A stretch of 64,000 nt of DNA, from assembly GCF_010993745.1 (NCBI RefSeq), contig NZ_WOTN01000003.1:682001-746000 (forward strand), written 5' to 3'. The DNA is from Fodinicola acaciae. GTDB taxonomy: Bacteria; Actinomycetota; Actinomycetes; Mycobacteriales; HKI-0501. Below the pieces are notes generated by a model. The model saw only the letters and a list, made by a program, of their open reading frames with translations, was not told the origin of the DNA and did not search any database. Below, one piece after another: positions 41,801 to 50,903 of this stretch. Each line of letters opens with the position of its first letter. Within the stretch, counting starts at the first letter, position 1. Position numbers and translations under genes: made by a program.

Positions 41801-43015
41801 GTGCAGGTGTTGTTGACGACGTGGGGATCGCGCGGGGACGTCGAACCGCTGGCCGGCCTGGCCGTGGCGTTGCGTGAGCTTGGCGTGGACGCGCAGGTGG
41901 CGGCGCCGCCGGACGACGACTTCGTGGCGCTGCTGGCGCGCGCCGGCGTGCCGCACGTACCACTCGGTCCGACCGTCCACTCGGTGGTCGCCGGCACCCG
42001 GCCGCCATCCGCCGACCTGGCCTTCGAGCTCGCTCGCGAGCTGGTCGCCGCGCGGTTCGAGACGCTCGGCGCGGCCGCGCGTGGATGTGACGCGCTGCTC
42101 GCGACCGGCCTGATGCCGGCCGGCGTACGCGATGTGGCCGACAAGCTCGGCATCCGCTACATCTGCGCGTGCTTCCACCTGGCCGGACTGCCGTCGCGGC
42201 ATTTCCCACCTGGCCGGCGACCGGGCCGGCCGTCGTCGCCGGACGAGACCGACCTGGCGGTGCTGTGGCGCGACGACGCCGAGCGGGTGAACGAGTTGTA
42301 CGGCCCCGCGGTCAACAGCCACCGAGCCGCGATTGGCTTGCCACCACTGGAAAACGTGCGCGACTACGTCTTCACCGACGCGCCGTGGCTGGCCGCGGAC
42401 GCGCTGCTGTGCCCGTCCGAGGGCATGACGGAGCTGGACGTCCAACAGACCGGCGCGTGGATCCTGCCTGACACCCGTCCGCTGCCGGCTGACCTGGAGG
42501 CGTTTCTGGCGGCTGGTGCGCCGCCGGTTTTCGTCGGCTTCGGCAGCATGGCCTCGCACGCTCCGAAAGACGTCGCGCGAGTCGCCATCGAAGCGATCCG
42601 CGCGCAGGGCCGGCGCGTACTCCTCGGCCGCGGCTGGGCGGAGCTTGCCGCCATCGACGACGCCGACGACTGCTTCGTGGTCGGCGAGGTCAACCAGCAG
42701 GCCCTCTTTCGCCGCGTCGCCGCCGTCGTACACCACGGGGGCGCCGGCACCACGACAACGTCCGCGCGCGCCGGCGCTCCCCAGGTGATCGTGCCGCAGA
42801 TCGCCGACCAGCCGTACTGGGCCGGCCGGGTCGCCACGCTCGGCATCGGAGCGGCGCACGAGGGCCGTACGCCGACCTTCGAGTCGCTGTCCGTGGCACT
42901 CAAGACGGCCCTGGATCCCGGCATGCGCGTACGCGCGAAGGCCGTCGCGCAGTCGCTGACCGGCAACGGCGCCACCGCGGCCGCGCGACGACTGGTGGAC
43001 GAACTCACCTCGTAA
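41801..43015 (+). CDS. UDP-glycosyltransferase (GT1 family, sterol/macrolide type)
   Basis: 404 residues from GTG 41801, chosen because AGGAG is correctly spaced and the family N-terminus (VQVLLTTWGSRGDVEPLAGLAVAL) starts there; the frame is open further upstream. The donor-binding signature is in the C-terminal half (VVHHGGAGTTTTSARAGAPQVIVPQIADQPYWAGRV). These enzymes transfer a sugar from a nucleotide donor to a lipid or natural product in the cytoplasm. No biosynthetic cluster surrounds it. Confidence 0.92.
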   Translation: MQVLLTTWGSRGDVEPLAGLAVALRELGVDAQVAAPPDDDFVALLARAGVPHVPLGPTVHSVVAGTRPPSADLAFELARELVAARFETLGAAARGCDALLATGLMPAGVRDVADKLGIRYICACFHLAGLPSRHFPPGRRPGRPSSPDETDLAVLWRDDAERVNELYGPAVNSHRAAIGLPPLENVRDYVFTDAPWLAADALLCPSEGMTELDVQQTGAWILPDTRPLPADLEAFLAAGAPPVFVGFGSMASHAPKDVARVAIEAIRAQGRRVLLGRGWAELAAIDDADDCFVVGEVNQQALFRRVAAVVHHGGAGTTTTSARAGAPQVIVPQIADQPYWAGRVATLGIGAAHEGRTPTFESLSVALKTALDPGMRVRAKAVAQSLTGNGATAAARRLVDELTS

Positions 43016-43028
43016 GCCGTCCGTACAC

Positions 43029-43060
43029 GCAGAAGGTCCGGGGTGTCCCGGACCTTCTGC
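43029..43060. terminator. Perfect 14-bp hairpin after the first tRNA-fMet
   Basis: GCAGAAGGTCCGGG pairs with CCCGGACCTTCTGC around GTGT. It lies between the glycosyltransferase stop and the 3' end of the minus-strand tRNA, five bases from the tRNA, and can terminate both. Confidence 0.85.
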
Positions 43061-43065
43061 CTTTG

Positions 43066-43139
43066 TAGCGGGGGCAGGATTTGAACCTGCGACCTCTGGG
43101 TTATGAGCCCAGCGAGCTACCGAGCTGCTCCACCCCGCG
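43066..43139 (-). tRNA. Initiator tRNA-Met (CAU), copy 1
   Basis: 74-nt cloverleaf without encoded CCA. Initiator hallmarks: unpaired C1 and U72 at the acceptor end, three G-C pairs in the anticodon stem (CTGGG/CCCAG) next to loop CTCATAA, anticodon CAT, discriminator A. Identical to copy 2 at 43983-44056, including a few flanking bases on each side. Confidence 0.97.
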
Positions 43140-43449
43140 TCGGTTTCTCCAGTCTACCTCGACCGTCGCCACCACCAACGCGGCGGCTACCCGGTTTCGC
43201 CGACCATGGTGTGCTCGCGACTTTCCATATCAAGTGCGGATTCCGCGCGGCATTTGCCTGGCAAACTGTCGGATATCCCGCAGTCTTGGGAAGAGTCGCT
43301 TGCCAAGCTCCAGCGAATCCAGAACCGCTACCGCGGCATGCTCGTTGGCCAGGAACGCAACGACTGGCCCGCTCGCACCGCGAGCGAGCCGCGGAAACCG
43401 GATTGCAGGCGCCAAGCCAACACCCGAAACCATCACAGAGGCCAAGACG
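43140..43449. other. Region between tRNA copy 1 and the hypothetical gene
   Basis: 310 bp with weak coding character. A plus-strand frame (LPGKLSDIPQSWEESLAKLQ and onward, about 43260-43400) has moderately GC-biased third positions but no good start, and may be a remnant. No RNA gene or operator is recognised. Confidence 0.4.
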
Positions 43450-43887
43450 ATGACCGCCAGCCGACTCCGTGTGCTCGATGCCGACCTCTGGAAGAAAGTG
43501 GCTGCCGTCGACGCTGGCACTCAGCGCCGGCTGGTTGCCGAGTTGCTTCGCCTGGTGATGGACGCGGCACCTGTCACGACCGGTCGCGCGCAAATAGAAG
43601 CCGCTTTGGCAGCCGGCAGCTATGGTGACGAAGCTCTCCGCGACTGGCTGAGCCAGTCCAGTACAGCGGCAACCGCGGCCAGTCTCGACGCCGACGAACT
43701 CGATGGCGACCAAGCCGAGGCGAAGCGGATCGCTCAGCAGGCGCGCGGCTACAAGGCCGCATACCTGGCGTTGGACACTGATCCAGCCAGAGCTGCCGGC
43801 GAAGTGGCGTACGAGGCCATGGCATTGCTTGGACAAGATCCGATTACGGCGACGACGAAGGCGATCCTCGACGATCCGTCGCGGTGA
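43450..43887 (+). CDS. Small hypothetical protein between duplicated tRNA genes
   Basis: 145 residues from ATG 43450 with CAGAGG upstream. Mostly helical and acidic (WKKVAAVDAGTQRRLVAELLRLVMDAA, DELDGDQAEAKRIAQQARGY, ALLGQDPITATTKAILDDPSR). Codon use is less GC-biased than in its neighbours. It lies wholly between two identical initiator tRNA genes. I do not recognise it. Confidence 0.55.
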   Translation: MTASRLRVLDADLWKKVAAVDAGTQRRLVAELLRLVMDAAPVTTGRAQIEAALAAGSYGDEALRDWLSQSSTAATAASLDADELDGDQAEAKRIAQQARGYKAAYLALDTDPARAAGEVAYEAMALLGQDPITATTKAILDDPSR

Positions 43888-43939
43888 GGACACCTGCGCG
43901 CGGCAGGCCAGTCCAGATGCAGCGGCCAGCGACAACGAG

Positions 43940-43975
43940 AAACGGCTCCGAAGGCTTTCGCCTCCGGAGCCGTTT
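43940..43975 (-). terminator. Terminator after the second tRNA-fMet
   Basis: AAACGGCTCCG pairs with CGGAGCCGTTT, with an inner AGGC/GCCT stem. On the minus strand it is followed by TTTCTCG. It lies seven bases beyond the 3' end of tRNA copy 2. Confidence 0.8.
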
Positions 43976-43982
43976 TCCTTTG

Positions 43983-44056
43983 TAGCGGGGGCAGGATTTG
44001 AACCTGCGACCTCTGGGTTATGAGCCCAGCGAGCTACCGAGCTGCTCCACCCCGCG
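43983..44056 (-). tRNA. Initiator tRNA-Met (CAU), copy 2
   Basis: Same sequence as the copy at 43066-43139, with C1 and U72 unpaired, three G-C pairs by the anticodon loop and discriminator A. It has its own downstream terminator, so the two are separate units rather than one tandem transcript. Confidence 0.97.
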
Positions 44057-44162
44057 TCGGTGAAACCAACGATACACGGCCAGGAAAGCAGGATGCAAAG
44101 CGGGTCGGGTGATGGTGGTCATCAAGTGGCCACCATCACGCCACCCTGCGGAAACGGCCCGC

Positions 44163-47102
44163 TCACCCGGGCGCCTTCGGTGAGCCGGTCGGTGTCGGGG
44201 TGCCGGACGGCGTCGGCGTGGGCGATGAGGTGGCCGACTGGAGGCGTTCGAAGTTGCGTACGGCCGCCTCCAGCCGCGCCTGCGCCTGGCCGATCGCGAC
44301 GAAGTTGCTCTCCTTCTGCGCCTTGTGCAGCGCGTCGATCGAGTCCTGGATTTCCTTGACGGCAGCCGCCAGCTCGGGGTTGACGCCGCCGGTGGTCGGT
44401 GGCGGGTTGCCGGTCGCCGGTGGTGCGGTCGTGTTGGGCGGCGCTTGGCCGGTGAGCGACTGGATCACGTCGGCGACCGTGTTGCCGAAGACGACTTTCC
44501 CGTTGTACGAGGCGAAAACCAGCTGCATCGTCGGATACGTGGCGTTGCCGGTCTTGGGTTGGATGTAGACCGGCTCGACGTAGAGCAGGCCGCCGGTGGA
44601 ACCGCCGATCGGCAGGATCAGCAGATTACCGAACTTGATGTCCGATCCGCCGGCGGTGTTGGTCAGCTGTGCGGTCTGTCTGGCGACCGCGGAGTCGCCG
44701 GTGATGTTGTTCTGCGCCTGGTTGGGGCCTAAAGCGTTGGACGCGGCCGGCAGCGGATAGACGCTGAGCGCCGGGTTGCCGGCGTCGTCGTACGACGCGG
44801 AGAACAACGCGGCGAGCGAGTCGCCCTTGGCGACCGACAGTGCGCTGGTGGTCTGGAACTGCGGCGCGTTCTGGCCCGGCAGCTGCGCCAGCAGGAAGTA
44901 CGGCGGCTGCGGCGGACCGGAGTTGGCGTTGTTGTTACGGGTCGGGTCGGCCGGCACCTTCCAGAAGTTTTGCTGGCCGAAGAAGGCGACCGGATTGGTG
45001 ACGTGATAGCGCGCCAGAACCTCGCGCTGCACCTTGAAAAGGTCCTCCGGATAACGGAAATGCGAGGCCAGTTCCGGCGAGATGTCCTTCTTCGGCTGGA
45101 TGAGGTTGCCACCGAAGGCGTTGTTCCAGGTGGTCAGCAACGCGTCGCTGCCGTCGTCCCAGCGATAGAGCTTGACCTCACCGGTGTACGCGTCGACCGT
45201 CGCCTTCACCGAGTTGCGGATGTAGTTGATCTGGTCCTTCTCCTGCGCGGTGGTGCCGTTGCCGGTGAGCGAGTCCTGCGTCGCGTCGCCGAGAGTTTCC
45301 CTTTGCGCGTACGGATAACCGGACGACGTGGTGTAGCCGTCCACGATCCACAGGACCCGTCCGCCGACGACGGCCGGATACGGGTCGCCGTCGACGGTCA
45401 GGAACGGCGCGACCTTTTGTACGCGCTCACGCGGATCGCGTACGTAGAGCAGCTTGGAGCTGGAGTCGACCGCACCCGGCAGGATGAAGTTGATCGCGTG
45501 CAGGTTGATGGCATATGCCAGCTGCCGCAGGAAAGATCCGATCGGCACGCCGCCGGGTCCCTGGTAGACGGTGTTGACCGTCGAGCCGTTGGCGTCCACG
45601 TGGTCGAACTCGTTCTTGGCGCCGGAGTCGGAGCCGACGATCGAGTAGTTGTCGCCGAACAGCTCGCCGTAATAGATCTGCGGCACCGAAACCGGGATCG
45701 GCTGCTCGTTGCACTGCGGTGGCTGGTTGGACATGAAGCCGGACACGTAACACGGCAGGCCGTTCTGCACCTTGTTGGCCGGCGCGGCCACAAAACCGTA
45801 GCCGTGCGTCAGGACCTTGTGCTGATAGGCCCAGTTGGTCTGCGTGCCGGTCAGGCCGGCGTAGTTGAGCTCGCGTACGCCGACGACGTATTCCTGTGTC
45901 TTCTGGCCGATCTTGTACTGGTCGACGTCGAGTTTCTCGTTGAACGTGTACTGACCGCTGCCGCGCTGGTTCTGGATGAAGGTCTGCGCGACGACACTGG
46001 GGTCGAGCAGCCGGATGTTCGGCACGTTCTGCGTGTCCGACCGCAGCAACGAGGCCGGCGCCGCGTTGGACGGCGTGTATGCGCTGGACTGCACGTTGGA
46101 CAGGCCGTACGCGTCGCGGGTCGCGTCGATGTTTTGCTTGATATACCTGGCTTCCAGCGTCGAAGCGCTGGGACGTACGTACACCTGGTCGGCGACGAAG
46201 GGCACGATGCCGCCGGCGATGATCGCCGACACACCGAGCAGGGCGATCGCGACGACCGGCAGCATCGCGTTGCGAACCCAGATCGCGATCACGAACATCG
46301 CCGCCACGAACACCGCGATCAGCAACAGGATGTTCTTTGCTGGCAACAAATAGTTGATGTCGGCGTACGAGGCGCCGTCCAGACCGGTGACGTCACTGGA
46401 GGAAAACGTCAGGCCGAAGCGGTCGAGGTAGTAGGCCCAGGCCTTCAGCAGCACGAAAGCCGCGAGCAGCAGCCAGATGTGCAGCCGCGCGCGGTCGCTC
46501 ATCCGCTCGCCGGCACCCTGCAGGCGCACGCCGCCGTAAAGCCAGTGCAGGAAAACCGCGCCAACCAGCGCGAGCACGACAGCGGTGAAGGCCACGCCGA
46601 GCACGTACCGGAAGAACGGATATTGGAACATGTAGAAGGAAATGTCCTGGTGGAACTGTGTATCGGACTTGCCGAACGGCTCGGCATTGGCGAACTGCAG
46701 CCAAACCTGCCACTGTCCCTGCGCGATCAGGCCGGCGACGACGCCGCAGGCGCCGGCCACCAGCGAGATCAGCAGCCGCAATCGAGGCGTCAGCCACAGC
46801 CGATAGCGCTCCAGGTTTTGCTGCTCCAGCGACATCGGCCGGTAGGCTGGTTGCAGCCGGTAGGCCAGCCACAGGTTGAAACCGACGAAGGCCGCCATCG
46901 CGACGCCGACGATCACGAACATGGTGACCCTGGTGCGCAGCATGACGCCGTAGACGTTGCCGAAGCCGACCGAGTCGTACCACCACACGTCGGTCAGCAC
47001 GGTCACCAGGCTGGAGCCCAGCAGTGAGATCGCCAGCAGCACCACCACGACGACCAGCAGCACCCGGCTGCGACGGCTCACGGCGGGCATGGGTGCGCGC
47101 AT
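44163..47102 (-). CDS. UPF0182-family large membrane protein
   Basis: About 979 residues. Seven membrane helices fill roughly the first 310 residues (VLLVVVVVLLAISLLGSSLV at helix 1), followed by a large extracytoplasmic part and a Pro/Thr-rich C-terminal tail (PPATGNPPPTTGG, TPTPSGTPTPTGSP). This is the actinobacterial UPF0182 family (Rv3193c in M. tuberculosis), of unknown function. ATG 47102 was used; alternatives lie within a few codons. PPA1309 and YlbL genes are next, as in many actinobacteria. Confidence 0.92.
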   Translation of the reverse strand: MRAPMPAVSRRSRVLLVVVVVLLAISLLGSSLVTVLTDVWWYDSVGFGNVYGVMLRTRVTMFVIVGVAMAAFVGFNLWLAYRLQPAYRPMSLEQQNLERYRLWLTPRLRLLISLVAGACGVVAGLIAQGQWQVWLQFANAEPFGKSDTQFHQDISFYMFQYPFFRYVLGVAFTAVVLALVGAVFLHWLYGGVRLQGAGERMSDRARLHIWLLLAAFVLLKAWAYYLDRFGLTFSSSDVTGLDGASYADINYLLPAKNILLLIAVFVAAMFVIAIWVRNAMLPVVAIALLGVSAIIAGGIVPFVADQVYVRPSASTLEARYIKQNIDATRDAYGLSNVQSSAYTPSNAAPASLLRSDTQNVPNIRLLDPSVVAQTFIQNQRGSGQYTFNEKLDVDQYKIGQKTQEYVVGVRELNYAGLTGTQTNWAYQHKVLTHGYGFVAAPANKVQNGLPCYVSGFMSNQPPQCNEQPIPVSVPQIYYGELFGDNYSIVGSDSGAKNEFDHVDANGSTVNTVYQGPGGVPIGSFLRQLAYAINLHAINFILPGAVDSSSKLLYVRDPRERVQKVAPFLTVDGDPYPAVVGGRVLWIVDGYTTSSGYPYAQRETLGDATQDSLTGNGTTAQEKDQINYIRNSVKATVDAYTGEVKLYRWDDGSDALLTTWNNAFGGNLIQPKKDISPELASHFRYPEDLFKVQREVLARYHVTNPVAFFGQQNFWKVPADPTRNNNANSGPPQPPYFLLAQLPGQNAPQFQTTSALSVAKGDSLAALFSASYDDAGNPALSVYPLPAASNALGPNQAQNNITGDSAVARQTAQLTNTAGGSDIKFGNLLILPIGGSTGGLLYVEPVYIQPKTGNATYPTMQLVFASYNGKVVFGNTVADVIQSLTGQAPPNTTAPPATGNPPPTTGGVNPELAAAVKEIQDSIDALHKAQKESNFVAIGQAQARLEAAVRNFERLQSATSSPTPTPSGTPTPTGSPKAPG

Positions 47103-47249
47103 CGCCACGCTTGACTCCCGACTTCGCTCTTACCTGTTACGTACCGCTACTATCGCTCACTCGCACCCCGCCCGGGCCAGCGACCCGCTCCTGCGACGGT
47201 AGCCCGCTGCGCGGCCGACCGCCGGCAGGTCGTTTGCAAAGATGACCGG

Positions 47250-47807
47250 ATGCCTTCCCAAGCCAACGAGGGACCGGCGGCCGGGGGTTCCGCGGCCGGC
47301 CGGCTGCCAGCGGTCGTCGCCGAGATCGAGGAGCACGCCGACACGCTCGGCTGGGACCGGCCGCCGACGCTGTTCGCACTGGTGCCGACCGCTGACCTGG
47401 TACGCGCCGAGCCGGACCTGGCGGCCGCGCTCGGACTCGCCGGCACCGACCCGGATCCGGCCGACCTGACGCCGGTCGAGCAGGAGCCGCTCGGCGACGC
47501 ACCGCTGGACGAGGCGCTGGCCAGGATCGAGTGGCCGGTCGAGGTCGCCGGCTGCGCGCTGGTGCACGAGGTGCTCGTCCTGCCGCCGTCTGCCGGTGAC
47601 GCACCGGCCGAGGTGGACGCGGTGCGGTGGGCCAGTGGACATCCGGAGCGTCGCGAGGTGCGGATGGTGGTCGGTGTGCTGCGCGACGGCAGCCGCGCGT
47701 CGCTGCTGCGGATCCGGCCGACCGCGCTGGACGCCGAGCCGCAGCTCGTACCAGGCCCCGATCTGGCCCCCAACCTGGCCGCCGCCCTGCTGGCCACCCT
47801 GGCCTAG
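47250..47807 (+). CDS. PPA1309-family protein
   Basis: 185 residues, soluble, acidic. The segments AVVAEIEEHADTLGWDRPPTLFALVPTADL and WPVEVAGCALVHEVLVLP, with a C-terminal GVLRDGSRASLLRIRP, fit the PPA1309 family that sits between UPF0182 and YlbL genes in actinobacteria. It is divergent from the UPF0182 gene and convergent with YlbL. Function unknown. Confidence 0.85.
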   Translation: MPSQANEGPAAGGSAAGRLPAVVAEIEEHADTLGWDRPPTLFALVPTADLVRAEPDLAAALGLAGTDPDPADLTPVEQEPLGDAPLDEALARIEWPVEVAGCALVHEVLVLPPSAGDAPAEVDAVRWASGHPERREVRMVVGVLRDGSRASLLRIRPTALDAEPQLVPGPDLAPNLAAALLATLA

Positions 47808-47826
47808 CTTCGCGATGTCCGACTGT

Positions 47827-47972
47827 CACCTTGTTGCCCATCTGAATCGATGCGTACGGTCAACAAGGTGGCAATCGGACCGCTGGCGTGGTGTCCGATT
47901 GGGGAGTGCTATGACAAAGTCGCAGGCCGGGGGGTGGCCGACGACACAATCGGATTCCGATTGCGTCGTCGG
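47827..47972. terminator. Two hairpins between convergent PPA1309 and YlbL genes
   Basis: CACCTTGTTG (47827-47836) pairs with CAACAAGGTG (47861-47870). A stronger stem at 47938-47972 pairs CCGACGACACAATCGG with CCGATTGCGTCGTCGG around ATT, one mismatch in 16. Together they likely end transcription from both sides. The 216-bp gap holds no gene. Confidence 0.7.
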
Positions 47973-48023
47973 TGGATTTGGGCCGCCGGAAACTAGCGTG
48001 CCGGGTGGCACTGACAGGAACGG

Positions 48024-49037
48024 CTAGCAGGCGGGTACGGGGCCGTTGCGGCGCAGGGTTGCCAGGGCCGTCACGGCGCCGTGCAACGTGTCGATCTTGA
48101 CCAGGCGCAGGCCGGCAGGGGCGGCGCCGCTGGCCTCCTCGCAGTTGCCGGCGGGTACGAGGAAGACGGTCGCGCCGGCCTTGCGTGCGGCGATCATCTT
48201 CTGCTGGATGCCGCCGATGACACCGACGGTGCCGTCGTCGTCGATGGTGCCGGTGCCGGCGATGAACTTGCCGTTGGTGAGGTCGTCAGCGGTGGTCAGG
48301 TCGATGATGCCGAGCGCGAACATCAGGCCGGCCGACGGTCCGCCGATGTCGGACAGCTGGATCGTCACGGTGAACGGATGCGGCTGGCTCTGGTTGAGCC
48401 GTACGCCGAGGATCGGGTGCCGCTGGTCGTCGGCGCCGAGCTTCACGGTGGCGGTGGCCGGCGCGTTGCCGCGCAGATAGCCGATCCGTACGGTGTCGCC
48501 CGGCTGGTGCGCCTGCAGCGTGCGCTGCAGGAAGCCGTTGCTGGTGATCTGCTTGCCGTCGACGGTCGTGAGCACGTCGCCCGCGGCCAGCTTGCCGGTC
48601 GACGGCGAGCCGGCGGACAGCGACTCGACCTTGACGATCACCGGATAGCCGATCTCGCGCAGCGCGGCGGTCTCCGCGGACGTCTGCGACTGGGTGAAGT
48701 CGTCGGCATTACGCGCCTCGATCTGCTTGCGCGACTGGTCCGGCGGATAGACGAACTCGCGTGGGAGGACCGCGGTGTCGCCGTCGATCCAGAACCGGAT
48801 CGCCGTCCCCAGGTCGATCTGGTCGATCGCGCTGACCGTGGTCAGGTTGAGGTGGCCCTTCGGCTTGGTCGTCGCGCGGCCGGTGATCTGGATGATCTGC
48901 TTGCCGTTGGCTTTGCCGAGCGTGTCGATGGTGGGGCCGGGCGCTTCCGCCACGTACGGGACCGGCAACCGCGCCAGCCCGATCCCCAACGCGATCAACA
49001 CCAACGCTCCGGTCAGCACCGTCCAGCCACGCCGCAT
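48024..49037 (-). CDS. YlbL-type PDZ and Lon-like serine protease
   Basis: 337 residues. One N-terminal membrane helix (about 4-24), a PDZ domain (about 135-205; GKLAAGDVLTTVDGKQITS) and a C-terminal Lon-type (S16) protease domain with the Ser in SDIGGPSAGLMFALGI and the Lys in GIQQKMIAARKAGATVF. This is the YlbL family (Rv3194c in M. tuberculosis), a membrane-bound protease. ATG 49037 was used; the frame also has a codon just upstream. Confidence 0.93.
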   Translation of the reverse strand: MRRGWTVLTGALVLIALGIGLARLPVPYVAEAPGPTIDTLGKANGKQIIQITGRATTKPKGHLNLTTVSAIDQIDLGTAIRFWIDGDTAVLPREFVYPPDQSRKQIEARNADDFTQSQTSAETAALREIGYPVIVKVESLSAGSPSTGKLAAGDVLTTVDGKQITSNGFLQRTLQAHQPGDTVRIGYLRGNAPATATVKLGADDQRHPILGVRLNQSQPHPFTVTIQLSDIGGPSAGLMFALGIIDLTTADDLTNGKFIAGTGTIDDDGTVGVIGGIQQKMIAARKAGATVFLVPAGNCEEASGAAPAGLRLVKIDTLHGAVTALATLRRNGPVPAC

Positions 49038-49054
49038 CACCCGGCCAGTCTGCC

Positions 49055-49531
49055 TTATGGGCGTACGGGCTGGTCACGCGCCAGCCGTTCGGAGTGCGCG
49101 CGATAGAGGCCGGTGCTCATCCTCAGGTAGTCGAGCAGGCTGGCCAGCGTCGCCGCGTCGAGGCCGCGCAGATATGCCGTCCCCTCCTCGACCATCGGCC
49201 CGTACATCCGCGTGGTCAGCTCGATCACCCGCTCGGTCGGCTGTACGAGCACACGCCGCCGGTCGGCGCTGTCGCGTACGCGCGTCACATAGCCGGCGCG
49301 TTCCAGCCGGTCGATCGCGGTGGTCACTCCCCCGGTGGTCAGTCCGGCGGCCGCGGCGATCTCGCCGGGCGTACGGCCGGACGCCTCCATCGCCAGCTCC
49401 AGGCAGAGCATGTCGGTGCGGTTGAGGCCGAGACACTCGGCGACACGCTGGTCGAAGCCGTCGAGCGCGCGTTGGAACTCCTGCATCGCCGGGCCGAGCC
49501 GAGCGACCAGCTCCTCGCGATCACCGGACAC
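49055..49531 (-). CDS. MarR-family transcriptional regulator
   Basis: 158 residues from GTG 49531 with GGAGAAC upstream. The winged helix reads TPGEIAAAAGLTTGGVTTAIDRLERAGYVTRVRDSADRRRVLVQPT, including the MarR wing DSADRR. It is divergent from the frameshifted FAD monooxygenase gene, and the operator-like sequence between them lies inside a promoter, so it probably represses that gene. Confidence 0.92.
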   Translation of the reverse strand: MSGDREELVARLGPAMQEFQRALDGFDQRVAECLGLNRTDMLCLELAMEASGRTPGEIAAAAGLTTGGVTTAIDRLERAGYVTRVRDSADRRRVLVQPTERVIELTTRMYGPMVEEGTAYLRGLDAATLASLLDYLRMSTGLYRAHSERLARDQPVRP

Positions 49532-49553
49532 GTTCTCTCCAAAATCTAGTCTC

Positions 49554-49582
49554 TTGACAATCTAGAGATCGATCCTTAGATT
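49554..49582 (+). promoter_or_regulatory. Sigma70-type promoter with embedded operator
   Basis: TTGACA (49554-49559) and TAGATT (49577-49582) are 17 bp apart. The spacer and boxes contain the imperfect palindrome AATCTA...TAGATT centred on ATCGAT, and further CTAGA repeats flank it (49546 and 49601-49614). Binding by the divergent MarR protein would block the promoter of the monooxygenase gene. Confidence 0.7.
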
Positions 49583-49624
49583 CTCTAGCAGATCATATTA
49601 CTAGAAACTCTAGAGGAGTTGGAG

Positions 49625-50813
49625 ATGACACACGCACTGATCATCGGAGGCGGCGTCGCCGGCCCCACGCTGGCGATGGCGCTGCAGCGGGTCGGCATCG
49701 ACTGCACCGTGTACGAGCGCGACCCGGCCGGCGCGGAGCAGCGCGGCGCCTGGCTCACCTTCCAGGCCAACGGGATGGACGCGTTGCGCGCCATCGACGC
49801 CGCCGGTCCGATCGAGAACCTCGGCTATGACGTGGACACGATGCGGTTCGTCAACGGAAAAGGCCGGCAGCTGGGCCGGATGCCGATGGCGGCGCCGCGT
49901 GCGGACGGCCAGTTGTCGCAGATGCTCCGGCGCGCCGATTTGTACGCGGCGCTCGGCACACTGGCGCGCCAACGCGGCGCCACGGTGCACTACGGCAAGG
50001 AGCTCATCGACGCGACGACGACCGACAACGGTGTGGAAGCGCGCTTCGCCGACGGTACGACCGCGACCGGCGACCTGCTGATCGGCTGCGACGGCATCCA
50101 TTCGCGCGTACGCCGGCTGATCGACCCACAGGCGCCGGCGCCGCGCTACGTACCGGTCCTCAACCTCGGTGGCTACATCCCCGGCTTCACCGTCGACGAG
50201 CCGGCCAGGCAGTGGTGCATGCAGTTTGGCAAGCGGTGCTTCTTCGCCTGGATGCCGACGCCGGACGGCGGCACCGTGTGGTTCGCCAACCCGCCGATGG
50301 CTCAGGAGCCGGAGCGCGGTGTGCTGTCGACGATGACCGACGCGCAGTGGCGGCACTGGTTGCACGAGCTGATGGCCGGCGACACCGGTCCGTCACACGA
50401 CATCATCGACGCCGCGCCGGGGCCGCTGGCCCACATACGACATGCCCGTCGTACGCAACTGGCACAACGACCGGATGGTGATCATCGGCGACGCTGCGCA
50501 CGCCACCGCTCCATCGTCGGGCCAAGGTGCCTCGATGGCCCTGGAAGATGCCGTAATCCTGGCCAAATGCCTGCGCGACCGTACGGACACGGCCAGCGCC
50601 TTCGCCGCCTTCACGGAGCTGCGGCGCGACCGCGTCGAGAGGATCGTCAAGCACGGCGCGCGAGCGGCCAGCGAGAAGGCCGCCGGCCCGGTCGGACGCG
50701 TCATCCGCGACACGATCCTTCCGATCATGTTCAGCCGCGCGGCCAAGGACGGCGGCCGGTCGATGAGCTGGCTGCAGGGCCACCACATCGACTTCGCCGA
50801 GCCGGTCGGCTAG
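49625..50813 (+). pseudogene. FAD-dependent monooxygenase, frameshifted
   Basis: Start ATG 49625 with GGAG upstream. The N-terminal FAD motif (ALIIGGGVAGPTLAMALQRVG), DLLIGCDGIHSRVRRLID and the substrate domain read correctly up to about 50431. There the frame breaks: one extra base near 50435 (CAC-A-TAC) moves the rest, including MVIIGDAAHATAPSSGQGASMALED, into the next frame, which runs to TAG 50813. Removing that base restores AHYDMPVVRNWHND and a single protein of about 395 residues. Either a true mutation or a sequencing error. It is divergent from the MarR gene. Confidence 0.85.
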
Positions 50814-50820
50814 CGATACG

Positions 50821-50868
50821 CGCATGGCCACCATGCGTGCATCCAGCGCAAGCATGGTGGCCATGCGG
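50821..50868. mobile_element. MITE-like element, family 1 copy D (48 bp, ends only)
   Basis: CGCATGGCCACCATGCG and its inverted partner (GCATGGTGGCCATGCGG) lie 14 bp apart, with no interior. It looks like an internally deleted member of the family. It begins seven bases after the monooxygenase stop codon and could form a long hairpin that acts as a terminator. Confidence 0.75.
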
Positions 50869-50903
50869 ACCAATTCGATTGCGCGCGTTGGCAGACTGGG
50901 CGC

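Noticed and set aside
48790-49040. A possible fusion of YlbL with an upstream partner
   Set aside because: The frame is closed upstream of 49040 and the N-terminal membrane helix matches the normal start of the family.
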